A stretch of 13,356 bases of DNA from JBDSTZ01 sp039927975 (lineage in GTDB: Bacteria; Pseudomonadota; Gammaproteobacteria; Burkholderiales; Burkholderiaceae_D): contig JBDSTZ010000454.1 of NCBI GenBank assembly GCA_039927975.1, positions 1 to 13,356 of the forward strand, in the 5' to 3' direction. The position numbers and the translations under genes are program-made. This document shows positions 4,320 through 12,826 of this stretch, one piece after another (position 1 is the stretch's first letter; each line of letters opens with the position of its first letter). The notes under the pieces are model-generated. The model was not told where the DNA came from and made no database searches. It saw only the letters and a list, made by a program, of their open reading frames with translations.

Positions 4320-7160
4320 ATGAAGCAGTTCTACGCGCTCGTTCTCGTACTTATTTCAGGCAGCCTGGCCGCGCAGAGCGCGCCGAACGGCCGCCCGCTC
4401 CCCGCCGTGCCCACCTACGCCGTCAACGGCACCACCGGCGCCCCTCTCGGCGGCTTCGGCGCGGGCGCGGTCAAGTACGACGCCAACACCGGCGGCTTTT
4501 CAGCCATGCTGCGCCCGCCCGCCGACGCCTACGATTTCGAGCGGCTCAAGGGCGCCAGGTTCCGGCTGTTCACACAACGCGCGGGCAAGGTCTCCACCGT
4601 CGACACGCTCACCGCCAGGCGCGTCGACGGCAAGCCCGACGACGACGCGATCTGGCCGCTGCACCGGGTCAATTTCGGCGCCTCGGCCGGCATCGCCCTC
4701 AGCATGACCGCCTTCGCGCCCTTCGACCAGCGCGATCCGGGCCGCATGAGCTTGCCCTACGCCTTCTACGAGTTCACTGTCACCAACGAGGGCGCCGACG
4801 AGGCCGAGGCCGCCGTCGCCTTGCAGATCGATATCGGCGCCGCGCCCGTCACCGTCGTTGACGGCAAAGGTTTCCGCTCCAGCGTCTGGTCGGTGTACGC
4901 CGCCGGCGACGGCAAGCCGGCCGTGATCAGCGCCGGCGGCGACAAGGGCTTCCTGTCCGGCGGCTTGGTCGAAGCGGGCTTCGGCGGCGGCCCGGCCAAC
5001 ACCGCCGTCAAGGTCAAGCTCGCGCCGAAGGAGAGCCGGCGCCTGCGCTTCGTGCTGGCCTGGTACGAGGATTCCGACCCCACCCGCTCGTTCTACCAGG
5101 GCCTGCATCGCGATTCCGCCTCGGTCGCCGAAACAGGATTGGCACACTTCGCCGACCTCAAGGCGAATGCCGAGGAACTCGTCGGCAAGATGCGCGCCTC
5201 CAACCTGCCCGACTGGCTGAAAAACCAGACCCTCAACACGCTGGCCAACCTGTCGACCAATTCGATCTACAAGAAGGATGGCCGGGTCGCCTTCGCCGAG
5301 GGCCAGTGGACCTGCTTCGGCACGATGGACCAGATGTGGCACGCGCGCCAGATCGTCGGCCAGTTGCTGCCCTTCTTCGCCTGGCAGGAGCTGCGCTACT
5401 GGGCCCGCACCCAGATGAAGAACGGCCAGATCCACCACGACACGAACAAGATGGATGTTGGCGACGACCGCGCCAGGCGATCGCTGATGGCGGGGTGGGA
5501 CGACACCGAGCACACGGACTACCGCAACATCGCCAAATGGGTCGACCTGAACGCCGGCTTCATCATCTCGGCCTACGAAACGTATGAAGCGACCAACGAC
5601 AAACGGGAGTTCGACGCCATCTGGCCGAACGTGAAGCGCGCTGCCCAGCGCATGCTCGACCAGGTCGATCAATACGGCAACAAGGACTATCCCTACACCT
5701 TCGATCACTCCGAGAATTCCTACGACGCCGGCGGCGATCCGAATCCGTTCAACGCCAACATTTCAGCGGTGGCCTACAAGGTCATGACCCTGCTGGCCAA
5801 GGAGAAGGGCGACGCGGCAACGGCGGCGCTCTACCAGAAGGCCTACGACACCGTGGTCGCGTCCTACCGCGCGCGCTACCTCAACGATGCCGGCTTCAAG
5901 CTCGGCAAGCATAGCGAAGGCTACTTCAGCGGCCAATGGCTGGCCCTGCACATGAAGCTCGGCGAGATCTGGTCGAGCAAGGACAACGACCTCGTACTCG
6001 GCAGGCTGAACGATTATTACCAGCCCTACTACCGCGGCCTCGGCTACGCCGACGGCACTTACGACGAATGGACGCCGTACATTCTGGTCCACTATGCCGG
6101 ACTGCTGCTCAACAGCCGGCGCCCGAACGAATGGGCTGCGTTGCAGAAGGACGCCTACGAGCGTCAGTATCTGGACCGCAACCAGGTGTTCAACCATCCG
6201 CTCAACATTCTGCCGGTCGTCAAGACGCCGGTGCCGGTGGCGACCGAGGTGCGCAGCAAGAAGCAGTACATCAGCATGCCGGCACTGTGGCGAAATTACT
6301 ACGACATCGTCGGCTACCACCACGACGCCCGCAGCAAGGCGCTATGGATCAAGCCGATCATCCTGCCCGAGATGAACCACCGGATGCGCCAGGCGATGTA
6401 CGCCTCACCGGAGGGGTACGGCAGCATCAGCGCCACGGAGAGCGGACAGTATTTCCAGAACAAGCAACTGGTCTTCAAGCCGGACAATCCGCTGCCGGTC
6501 GCCACGCTGCACCTGGCCGACGACTTCGGCGATCAGGTCAGCGTCACCATCAACGGCAAGCAGTTCCCAGTGAAACGTGCCGGCTCCGGTTATGCGAAGG
6601 AATTGCTGGTCGACTGGAACGGCACCGTCGGCAGCGAGGGCTTGACGATTTCGGTCACCGGCTCGGCGGGCGCCGCGCCGCCGCCCTTGCCCGAAAAATC
6701 GACCCGCCCGGCACCGGTCGATTCGAAGAGCATGGCGAAAATTAATCCCTACAAGCCGATGGAAGCGGACAAGGCCAGCAAGTCGGCCGGTACCACCGTC
6801 GAGGTCGATACAAGCGGCCGCGCCTACGTGTCTTCGATTAACAACTTCGACTACCTGCAATTTTCCAGTGTCGATTTCGGCAAGACCGGCCCTGCGACAT
6901 TTACCGCCGTGGTCGCCAGCGCCATCGACGGCGCCACCATTGACATCGTGCTCGACGATGTGGCGGGCGAAGTCGTCGGCACGCTGGCGGTGCCGCGTAC
7001 CGGCAGCGAGCAGACATGGACCAGCGTCGCGACGCCTGTGAAGAAAGTGACTGGCGTGCACAACGTCATCCTGCGATTCAATGGCAGTTCGCAGGACAAT
7101 TTGATGAATCTCGATAAAGTCTCCTTCGGCCAGGCGGCGCCTCTTTCGCACACGGACTGA
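4320..7160 (+). CDS. Secreted GH116-family glycoside hydrolase with C-terminal CBM6 domain
   Basis: This 946-residue exported enzyme resembles GH116 (bacterial relatives of non-lysosomal glucosylceramidase GBA2), a retaining beta-glycosidase family acting on beta-glucosides, beta-xylosides or N-acetylglucosaminides. Residues 1 to about 19 are a signal peptide. An N-terminal beta-sandwich (about 25-300, with GAPLGGFGAGAVKYD) leads to an (alpha/alpha)6 barrel (about 305-700). EGQWTCFGTMDQMWHAR (E327) aligns by eye with the nucleophile region EGQEYRMYNTYDVHFYAS of GBA2, and D469 in ENSYDAGGD with the acid/base TYDGW; the spacing of 142 residues is close to the family's roughly 150. A Pro-rich linker (about 780-803) joins a CBM6 module (about 808-940, MEADKAS, VDFGKTG, NLDKVSFG). 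The ATG at 4320 gives the signal peptide; Shine-Dalgarno is weak. The gene converges with a glycan-type TonB receptor. Exact substrate is unknown, and the barrel's active site departs from the animal enzymes. Confidence 0.85.
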   Translation: MKQFYALVLVLISGSLAAQSAPNGRPLPAVPTYAVNGTTGAPLGGFGAGAVKYDANTGGFSAMLRPPADAYDFERLKGARFRLFTQRAGKVSTVDTLTARRVDGKPDDDAIWPLHRVNFGASAGIALSMTAFAPFDQRDPGRMSLPYAFYEFTVTNEGADEAEAAVALQIDIGAAPVTVVDGKGFRSSVWSVYAAGDGKPAVISAGGDKGFLSGGLVEAGFGGGPANTAVKVKLAPKESRRLRFVLAWYEDSDPTRSFYQGLHRDSASVAETGLAHFADLKANAEELVGKMRASNLPDWLKNQTLNTLANLSTNSIYKKDGRVAFAEGQWTCFGTMDQMWHARQIVGQLLPFFAWQELRYWARTQMKNGQIHHDTNKMDVGDDRARRSLMAGWDDTEHTDYRNIAKWVDLNAGFIISAYETYEATNDKREFDAIWPNVKRAAQRMLDQVDQYGNKDYPYTFDHSENSYDAGGDPNPFNANISAVAYKVMTLLAKEKGDAATAALYQKAYDTVVASYRARYLNDAGFKLGKHSEGYFSGQWLALHMKLGEIWSSKDNDLVLGRLNDYYQPYYRGLGYADGTYDEWTPYILVHYAGLLLNSRRPNEWAALQKDAYERQYLDRNQVFNHPLNILPVVKTPVPVATEVRSKKQYISMPALWRNYYDIVGYHHDARSKALWIKPIILPEMNHRMRQAMYASPEGYGSISATESGQYFQNKQLVFKPDNPLPVATLHLADDFGDQVSVTINGKQFPVKRAGSGYAKELLVDWNGTVGSEGLTISVTGSAGAAPPPLPEKSTRPAPVDSKSMAKINPYKPMEADKASKSAGTTVEVDTSGRAYVSSINNFDYLQFSSVDFGKTGPATFTAVVASAIDGATIDIVLDDVAGEVVGTLAVPRTGSEQTWTSVATPVKKVTGVHNVILRFNGSSQDNLMNLDKVSFGQAAPLSHTD

Positions 7161-7245
7161 GATCGCCACCTTGCACGGACATGGCTTGCGCATTGGCGGT
7201 GCAGTGGCCGGCGGCGTCCACACACATCGCGCCGGCAATCAGGCG

Positions 7246-7264
7246 CGCATCCGCAATCGATGCG
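7246..7264. terminator. Hairpin in the convergent gap (weak terminator candidate)
   Basis: CGCATC (7246-7251) pairs with GATGCG (7259-7264) around seven bases, in the 126-bp gap between the 3' ends of the GH116 gene and the second receptor gene. Other GC-rich pairings are possible (GCCGGCG near 7208 with CGCCGGC near 7230). None has a T-run. If termination occurs here it is probably bidirectional or Rho-dependent. Confidence 0.25.
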
Positions 7265-7286
7265 GCGCGGCCTGGCTGGCGCGCGG

Positions 7287-10058
7287 TCAGAACGCCATGC
7301 GCACGCCCACATTCACCCGGCGGCCCACATCTTCCAGGGTCAGGAACTGGCTGTCGTTATTGGCGTATTCGCGCATCCGCGAATTACTCAGGTTGATGGC
7401 GTCGGCGTAGATGGCTATCGATGGCGTCACGTTGTAGCGCAAGCTGGCGTCGGTTTGGCCATACGCGGCGCGGTTGCGCGGCAAGGTGCTGCCGCCGCCG
7501 CAGTCGACCGAGAAGCGGTTGCGCCAGTTGTAGCTCAAGCGCGCCTGGAACCTGGTGTTCTCGAAAAAGACCGAGCCGTTATACGATTGCGGCGACAAGC
7601 CGGGATAGCCGCAAGCGACCGCGCCGCTATCGCCTTCGCGGCTGGCGCTGGCGTCCACATAGGTGTAATTGGCCGCTACGCCGAATCCCTGCAACCACGG
7701 AATCGCGCTATCGAAGGCGTATTGGCCGGCGATTTCAACCCCCTTGATTTTCCCTTTCTGGCCATTGCGCACGCGGCTGTCGTGCACGGTTTCGGTGTAC
7801 TGCGGGATCTTCATGTCGACCAATTTGGTTTCCAGGAAGTCCGACACATTCTTCTGGAATGCGGCGACGCTGACGTAGTTGGTCTTCGACAGATACCATT
7901 CATACGAGACGTCGAAGTTACGCGACTGCATAGGCTTGAGATTGGGATTGCCGCCGCCGGTCTGCACGTCGCCAAAGCGCCCGCCGTACCAGTTATCGAC
8001 GTTCATCAGGCTCAGGGTCGGACGGGTCAAGGTTTTGGAGGCGGCGAAACGCAGGATCATGTCGCTCGTCAGGTCGAACTTCAGATTGGCCGATGGCAGA
8101 TAGCTGTTGTAGCTATTGCTCACCGTGTTCACCGTGCTCGGACCATAGTTGAGGATATAGGTCGTGTCGTTCGGGCTTTTCGCCGCCGACAGCAGGATGC
8201 GGCTGATGCCGGTCGAGGCGGAATTCACGTGCACCATGCGCACGCCCGCGTTGGCGGACCAGCCGGCGCCTTCCCATTTGGAATCGAGGAAGATGCTCGA
8301 TACTTTTTCCTTCACGCCCCACATCGACGGCTTGGTGTAATCGATCGCCATCGGGCCGTTCGGATACTTGGTTTTGTCAGAATACAAGGCTGGGTCGTTC
8401 GATTGCGGCAGCAGTGATGGCTGATTCAAGTACGCCATGTAGGCGAAGGGATCGAACCTGAGATAGGCGTTTGGCACATTGACGCCGCTGCCGAGGAAAT
8501 TTTCCAGCGGCGTGACGGTGAACAGGGATGAGGGCAAGGCGACGTGATAGCCGCTGAAGGCGTTCCAGGCGTCGTTCTTCCACTCGGTGCGCTCGACGCT
8601 GCGCTGCGAATACGCCAGCCCGGTGTTGATGCCCTTGAAATAGCCGGCGTCATAGTCCCACGACAGGTTCAGGCGACCTTCATGCAAGGTGTCGCGGTTT
8701 TCGACTTCGCCATACGAGATGGCATGCGCGCGCACCGCCGTCGGATCGGCCAGGCCATCGCCGAAGGTGATGCCGGGGGTGCCGTTAAAGGTCAGCACGT
8801 CGCCGTTCTTCGGCACCATGCCGGCCACGATCCACATGTCCGGCGAGTTGGAGGTCGAGCGTGAACTGGAGATATCGCCTTCGAGCCGCAAGCCCTCGGC
8901 CAGCTTCCATTTTGAATTGAGGCCGCCGGCGCGGGTGACGGACAGGCGGTCGCCGCCCTTGACGATCATGTCGTTCGAATTGGCTTCGCCGAGCAGCTTG
9001 CCGGGACCGGCGATGGCCGGGTTGTTGGCGTAAAAGATCGAGCCCGGACGCAGGAAACTGGTGACCTGGCTGTTGGTGTCGTACTTCACGCCGAGCTGGG
9101 TCGGGTTGTTCCAGTCGCTGACGGCGATGACCGAATTGCGCTGGTCGAGGCGCGAATACAAAGCGTCGGCGGTCAGCTTCCAGTCCGACGACGGATTGTA
9201 TTGGACCGTCAGATTGCCGACCAGCCGTTTGCGGCTTTCATTCTCCTGCTGAAAGCCGTAACTCTGCGGCATATAGAGTTTTTTGGTCGTGACGTTATTC
9301 GGCGTCAGCCCCTTGGAATTCAAGTCGCCGTCGATGATGTCGACATCGCGGTAATTCCAGGCGTCGTTGACGGCCTTGTTCTGTTTCGATGCGCGGTCGG
9401 TGTACGACAGCGAGCCGGCCACGCCGAACGTGCGCTCCGCGTTGGCATACGAATACACGCCGCTGGCGTTGGGGGTCTTCTCCTTCGAATTCGAATCCCA
9501 CGAGCCGCCCAGATTGATGACGGAAGAGTGGCCGATTTTGCCCGACAATGGGCGCGCCGTTTGAATGTCGACCGTCGAACCGATGCCGCCCTCGGGCAGG
9601 AAAGGCTGGGACGTCTTGTAGACCAGGACTTTTGAAATCAGGTCGGGCGAGAGCAGATCGAATGAGAACTCGCGGCCGCCGGTATCGCTGGTCAAGGTGC
9701 GGCCGTTGACGAGGACGTTATTGAATTCAGGCCCGAGGCCGCGCACGGAAATGTAGCGTCCCTCGCCGCCGTTGCGCTGGATCTGCACGCCGGTCACCCG
9801 TTGCAGGGATTCGGCGATATTCGTGTCGGGGAATTTGCCGGCATCCTCGGCCGACACGGCGTCGACCACGCCGTCCTGCAAGCGCTTGGTGGTCAGGGAA
9901 GAGGCAAGGGAAGCGCGAATGCCGGTGACGACGACTTTCGCTTCGGGGTCGGACGGCGCCGGCTCGGTGGTGGTGGTTTGAGCCGAGGCGCCACCGGCCA
10001 CTAAAATTTCCGCGATCAGCGCGGCCAATACTGTCTTGCGCAGCGTAGCTTTTTGCAT
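7287..10058 (-). CDS. TonB-dependent receptor, Xanthomonas/Caulobacter type (probable carbohydrate uptake)
   Basis: This 923-residue outer-membrane importer has a signal peptide (1-26, ASA|Q), a TonB box VVVTG (42-46), the plug hallmark EDAGKFPDTNIAESLQRVTGVQI (about 71-93), VRGLGPEFNNVLVNGR (105-120), and a barrel ending RVNVGVRMAF, with the canonical terminal Phe for outer-membrane assembly. The plug hallmark identifies the TonB-Xanth-Caul group (TIGR01782), many members of which import plant or algal oligosaccharides in Xanthomonas and Caulobacter. Two Cys in the C-terminal third (ACGYPG and VDCGGG) may form a loop disulfide. The start at 10058 is supported by GGAG (10066-10069) seven bases upstream. 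It converges with the GH116 gene, which makes a glycan product of that enzyme the obvious candidate substrate; this is inference. A palindrome at 10203-10214 upstream may control it. Confidence 0.92.
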   Translation of the reverse strand: MQKATLRKTVLAALIAEILVAGGASAQTTTTEPAPSDPEAKVVVTGIRASLASSLTTKRLQDGVVDAVSAEDAGKFPDTNIAESLQRVTGVQIQRNGGEGRYISVRGLGPEFNNVLVNGRTLTSDTGGREFSFDLLSPDLISKVLVYKTSQPFLPEGGIGSTVDIQTARPLSGKIGHSSVINLGGSWDSNSKEKTPNASGVYSYANAERTFGVAGSLSYTDRASKQNKAVNDAWNYRDVDIIDGDLNSKGLTPNNVTTKKLYMPQSYGFQQENESRKRLVGNLTVQYNPSSDWKLTADALYSRLDQRNSVIAVSDWNNPTQLGVKYDTNSQVTSFLRPGSIFYANNPAIAGPGKLLGEANSNDMIVKGGDRLSVTRAGGLNSKWKLAEGLRLEGDISSSRSTSNSPDMWIVAGMVPKNGDVLTFNGTPGITFGDGLADPTAVRAHAISYGEVENRDTLHEGRLNLSWDYDAGYFKGINTGLAYSQRSVERTEWKNDAWNAFSGYHVALPSSLFTVTPLENFLGSGVNVPNAYLRFDPFAYMAYLNQPSLLPQSNDPALYSDKTKYPNGPMAIDYTKPSMWGVKEKVSSIFLDSKWEGAGWSANAGVRMVHVNSASTGISRILLSAAKSPNDTTYILNYGPSTVNTVSNSYNSYLPSANLKFDLTSDMILRFAASKTLTRPTLSLMNVDNWYGGRFGDVQTGGGNPNLKPMQSRNFDVSYEWYLSKTNYVSVAAFQKNVSDFLETKLVDMKIPQYTETVHDSRVRNGQKGKIKGVEIAGQYAFDSAIPWLQGFGVAANYTYVDASASREGDSGAVACGYPGLSPQSYNGSVFFENTRFQARLSYNWRNRFSVDCGGGSTLPRNRAAYGQTDASLRYNVTPSIAIYADAINLSNSRMREYANNDSQFLTLEDVGRRVNVGVRMAF

Positions 10059-10202
10059 TTGTTTTCTCCGTTTTTAGTTTCTAGTTTTATTCAATGAAGG
10101 CGCTCCCCGCCGGGTGTCCAGCCACGCATCGGCCGACCCCAATTTCCTTACTGCACCTGGTATTGCTCGCGGGCGCGTCAATGAAGCATGCAGAAACTTT
10201 TT

Positions 10203-10214
10203 GGCAATATTGCC
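10203..10214. promoter_or_regulatory. 12-bp perfect palindrome, candidate operator of the receptor gene
   Basis: GGCAATATTGCC is a perfect 12-bp palindrome 145 bases upstream of the second receptor's start. It could bind a dimeric regulator of sugar genes. It is too far from the start to decide whether it acts on the receptor gene or the divergent reductase gene. Confidence 0.35.
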
Positions 10215-10428
10215 TTCCCTGCATCAAGTTATCGTAAACACGTACGCCTCAAGAAACCTATGGCGTTTTTGCAGACAGGTATTCCGAAAACATATACATT
10301 GACCTTGTGGTAACGTGGATTGCGGCATAGCGACAACTGAGGTCCTTGACCTTGGGTGACTGCCTCATCAGGACATGGATATGCTTATGCGGATGCATTC
10401 GTTGCAATGGCCGGTCGAGTTATCTAGC

Positions 10429-10474
10429 ATCGTCGGGCGACGCCTTTGACGGCGCAGCCGTCCTTGCCGACGAT
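10429..10474 (+). promoter_or_regulatory. Two-tier stem-loop in the reductase leader
   Basis: Outer arms ATCGTCGG (10429-10436) and CCGACGAT (10467-10474) enclose an inner perfect stem GACGGC (10448-10453)/GCCGTC (10457-10462) with a three-base loop. If transcribed it would form a structured 5' leader about 48 bases before the start codon. It matches no riboswitch class I know. Confidence 0.35.
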
Positions 10475-10491
10475 TCCATGTTTGATTGTTG

Positions 10492-10506
10492 TGCGCCGCC
10501 GGCGCA
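10492..10506 (+). promoter_or_regulatory. Short hairpin abutting the reductase ribosome site
   Basis: TGCGCC (10492-10497) pairs with GGCGCA (10501-10506) around GCC. It ends one base before the likely Shine-Dalgarno GGAG (10508-10511), so it may influence translation of the reductase. GC-rich hairpins of this size are common by chance. Confidence 0.25.
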
Positions 10507-10521
10507 TGGAGCGTTTTTTCT

Positions 10522-12780
10522 ATGTCATCACACCGAATTCGCTGGCTCGCCGCCGCCTTGTTGAGCGCGACTGGCCTGTGCGCCCACGGCGCCGCCACCG
10601 ACGGTGCGGACCGCTTTCGTACCGACCAGGTCCAGGTGCGCCTGCTCAGCGAGAGCGCCAGCGTCGCCCCTGGACAAACCGTGCAACTCGGCGTGCAGCA
10701 AATCATCATTCCGCACTGGCACACCTACTGGAAGAATCCCGGCGATTCCGGCACCAGCACGACCATCACCTGGAAATTGCCGCCCGGCGTCTCCGCCAGC
10801 GAGATCGTCTGGCCGGCGCCGCAGCGTTTTGTGCTCGGTCCGATCACGAACTACGGGTACGACAAGGAAGTGGTGCTGCTCACGCGCCTGACGGTGCCTG
10901 CCAGCCAGCCTGTTGGCAGCGCGCTGCCCATCGAGGCGCAGGTGAACTGGCTGGTGTGCGAGGAAAGCTGCATTCCGCAACAGGCGACCTTGAAGCTGAG
11001 CCTGCCCGTGACCAGCGCCGCCGCGCCCGCCGACGCGTTGCATGAAGTTCAGCGGCGCCTGATCGCGTCGGCCAGGCAGGCTATCCCTGCCGACGTCGCC
11101 TGGCCGGCAACGTATCGGCGCGACGGCGACAAGCTGCTCGCCCGCATCGAGCTGCCTGCGCAATTGGGTGGCAAGAGCATTGCCTCCATGGTCAACGACA
11201 ACGCGCTGTGGTTCTACCCTTCCGCATGGGGCACGATCGCGCACAACGCCGCGCAATCGTTCAAACTCGATGGCAGGACTTTGCAATTGACACTGGCGCC
11301 CGGCGAGACGCCACCCGCAGCTGGCAGCGCCGTGCATGGCGTGCTGGTCGTGCAGCGTAAGAGCGCCGACGGCAGTCGCGGCGACATCGTGCACGCGGTC
11401 GAACTGGGGGCCGCCGCCATCGGCCCTGCCGAGAGTGTCGCCAGCAATGCCATGCCGGCGCCGGTGCCCGCGCAGCAAGCCGTGGCCGCGCCAGCCCAGC
11501 CGGCCACCGACGAACCGGATCTCACGCTGTGGAGCGCGCTGCTGTTCGCCTTCCTCGGCGGCGTGGTGCTCAATCTGATGCCCTGCGTGTTTCCGGTGCT
11601 GTCGATCAAAGCGCTGGCGCTGCTCAAGCATTCCGAGCTGAGCGCGGCGCAAAAACGCTGGCAGGGCGTGGCCTACACCGCCGGCGTGGTGGCCAGTTTC
11701 ACCTTGCTCGCGCTGGCGCTCATCGCCATCAAGCAGCTCGGCGGACCGGTCGGCTGGGGCTTCCAGTTCCAGTCGCCCTACTTTGTGCTGGGCGTCGCCT
11801 ACCTGATCTTCATCGTCGGCCTGAACCTGTCGGGCGTGTTCGAGGTGGGTGGCGGCGCTGCCAATCTCGGCGCCGGCCTGGCCGCCCGTCCCGGCTACAG
11901 CGGCAGTTTTTTCACCGGTGTGCTGGCCACGGTCGTCGCCACGCCCTGCACCGCGCCCTTCATGGGGGCCGCGCTCGGCTTCGCGCTGGCCCAGCCACCG
12001 TTAGCGCTGTGGCTGGTCTTCCTGGCGCTGGGGCTGGGACTGGCCTTGCCCTACCTGGCGGTCAGCGCCTGGCCCGCCCTCCACCGCGCGCTGCCCAGGC
12101 CCGGCCTGTGGATGGAGCGGATCAAGCAGGCGCTGGCCTTTCCGATGTACGGCGCGGCGGTGTGGCTGGTGTGGGTGCTGGCGCAGCAGGCCGGCGTCAA
12201 CGCGATTCCGCTCGCGCTGGGCGGCATGGTCGCGCTGGCGCTCGCGCTGTGGCTGTTCGACAGCACGCGCAACGCCGCCGGCGCCAGGCGCCTGCTGGCC
12301 AATGGCGCGGTGGCCGCGTGCGTGCTGGCCACGCTGGGCGCGAGCTTCCAGGGAATCAAAGCGCTGGATGAAGCGGCCGACACCGGGGTCACCAAAGCAG
12401 GCGGCGCCGCGGTCGCAGATGGCGGCGCAGCCTCGCGCTTGTGGCAGCCGTATCAGCCAGCCACGCTGGCTGCCTTGCGCGCGCAAGGCAAACCGGTGTT
12501 CGTCAACCTGACCGCCGCCTGGTGCATCACCTGCCTGGTCAACGAGCGGGTGGCGCTAAGCCGGCCGGCGTTCAGGACTTTGCTCGCGGACGAGGGGATC
12601 GCCTATCTGAAAGGCGACTGGACCAACCAGGATGCCCAGATCGGCGCGCTGCTCAAGCAATTCGGCCGCAGCGGCGTGCCGCTGTATGTGTTTTATCCTC
12701 CCGGCGCGCAATCGAAGGCGGTGGTGCTGCCGCAAATTCTGACGCAGGACATCGTCAGTTCGGCCTTGCGGGCGAACTGA
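10522..12780 (+). CDS. dsbD: Thiol:disulfide interchange protein, DsbD/ScsB type
   Basis: This 752-residue inner-membrane reductase moves electrons from cytoplasmic thioredoxin to periplasmic thiol proteins. After a signal peptide (1 to about 23) comes a periplasmic DsbD N-terminal-type domain (about 33-165) with a C145-x3-C149 pair (CEESC), then a spacer, a multi-helix DsbD membrane domain (about 335-620) with C355 (LMPCVFPV) and C476 (ATPCTAPF), and a C-terminal thioredoxin domain with WCITC (C668, C671). All three Cys pairs needed for the relay are present. It is clearly longer than E. coli DsbD (about 565 residues) because of the larger N-terminal part, which is closer to ScsB proteins, so the symbol is approximate. 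I start at the ATG at 10522, which gives a good signal peptide and has GGAG ten bases upstream; the frame extends to a TTG at 10486 without support. A thioredoxin-fold partner gene follows 46 bp downstream, probably in the same operon. Confidence 0.9.
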   Translation: MSSHRIRWLAAALLSATGLCAHGAATDGADRFRTDQVQVRLLSESASVAPGQTVQLGVQQIIIPHWHTYWKNPGDSGTSTTITWKLPPGVSASEIVWPAPQRFVLGPITNYGYDKEVVLLTRLTVPASQPVGSALPIEAQVNWLVCEESCIPQQATLKLSLPVTSAAAPADALHEVQRRLIASARQAIPADVAWPATYRRDGDKLLARIELPAQLGGKSIASMVNDNALWFYPSAWGTIAHNAAQSFKLDGRTLQLTLAPGETPPAAGSAVHGVLVVQRKSADGSRGDIVHAVELGAAAIGPAESVASNAMPAPVPAQQAVAAPAQPATDEPDLTLWSALLFAFLGGVVLNLMPCVFPVLSIKALALLKHSELSAAQKRWQGVAYTAGVVASFTLLALALIAIKQLGGPVGWGFQFQSPYFVLGVAYLIFIVGLNLSGVFEVGGGAANLGAGLAARPGYSGSFFTGVLATVVATPCTAPFMGAALGFALAQPPLALWLVFLALGLGLALPYLAVSAWPALHRALPRPGLWMERIKQALAFPMYGAAVWLVWVLAQQAGVNAIPLALGGMVALALALWLFDSTRNAAGARRLLANGAVAACVLATLGASFQGIKALDEAADTGVTKAGGAAVADGGAASRLWQPYQPATLAALRAQGKPVFVNLTAAWCITCLVNERVALSRPAFRTLLADEGIAYLKGDWTNQDAQIGALLKQFGRSGVPLYVFYPPGAQSKAVVLPQILTQDIVSSALRAN

Positions 12781-12826
12781 CGGCCCCGGCTTTTTCAACC
12801 CACGCAACAACACAAGGAGCGCAAAC

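Larger units (their letters stand above)
10059..10521. other. 463-bp divergent intergenic region
   Basis: This separates the leftward receptor gene from the rightward reductase gene and should hold both promoters. I see no gene. It contains a 12-bp palindrome (10203-10214), a nine-base direct repeat TTGACCTTG (10299 and 10346) whose TTGACC could serve as -35 boxes but lacks well-spaced -10 boxes, and two stem-loops just before the reductase start (10429-10474, 10492-10506). Confidence 0.6.

Noticed and set aside
4500..5708. Long leftward open frame (402 codons) opposite the GH116 gene
   Set aside because: Composition-driven shadow; the sense strand encodes conserved GH116 motifs throughout.
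7161..7286. Strong intrinsic terminator in the convergent gap
   Set aside because: Only short GC-rich stems without T-runs on either strand, so only a weak candidate is listed.
7260..8417. Long rightward open frame (385 codons) opposite the second receptor
   Set aside because: Antisense shadow of the receptor's C-terminal barrel, with no domain or ribosome site.
10346..10374. MerR/CueR-type copper promoter before the reductase gene
   Set aside because: TTGACCTT resembles the left part of such promoters, but the matching inverted half and a -10 box about 19 bp away are absent.
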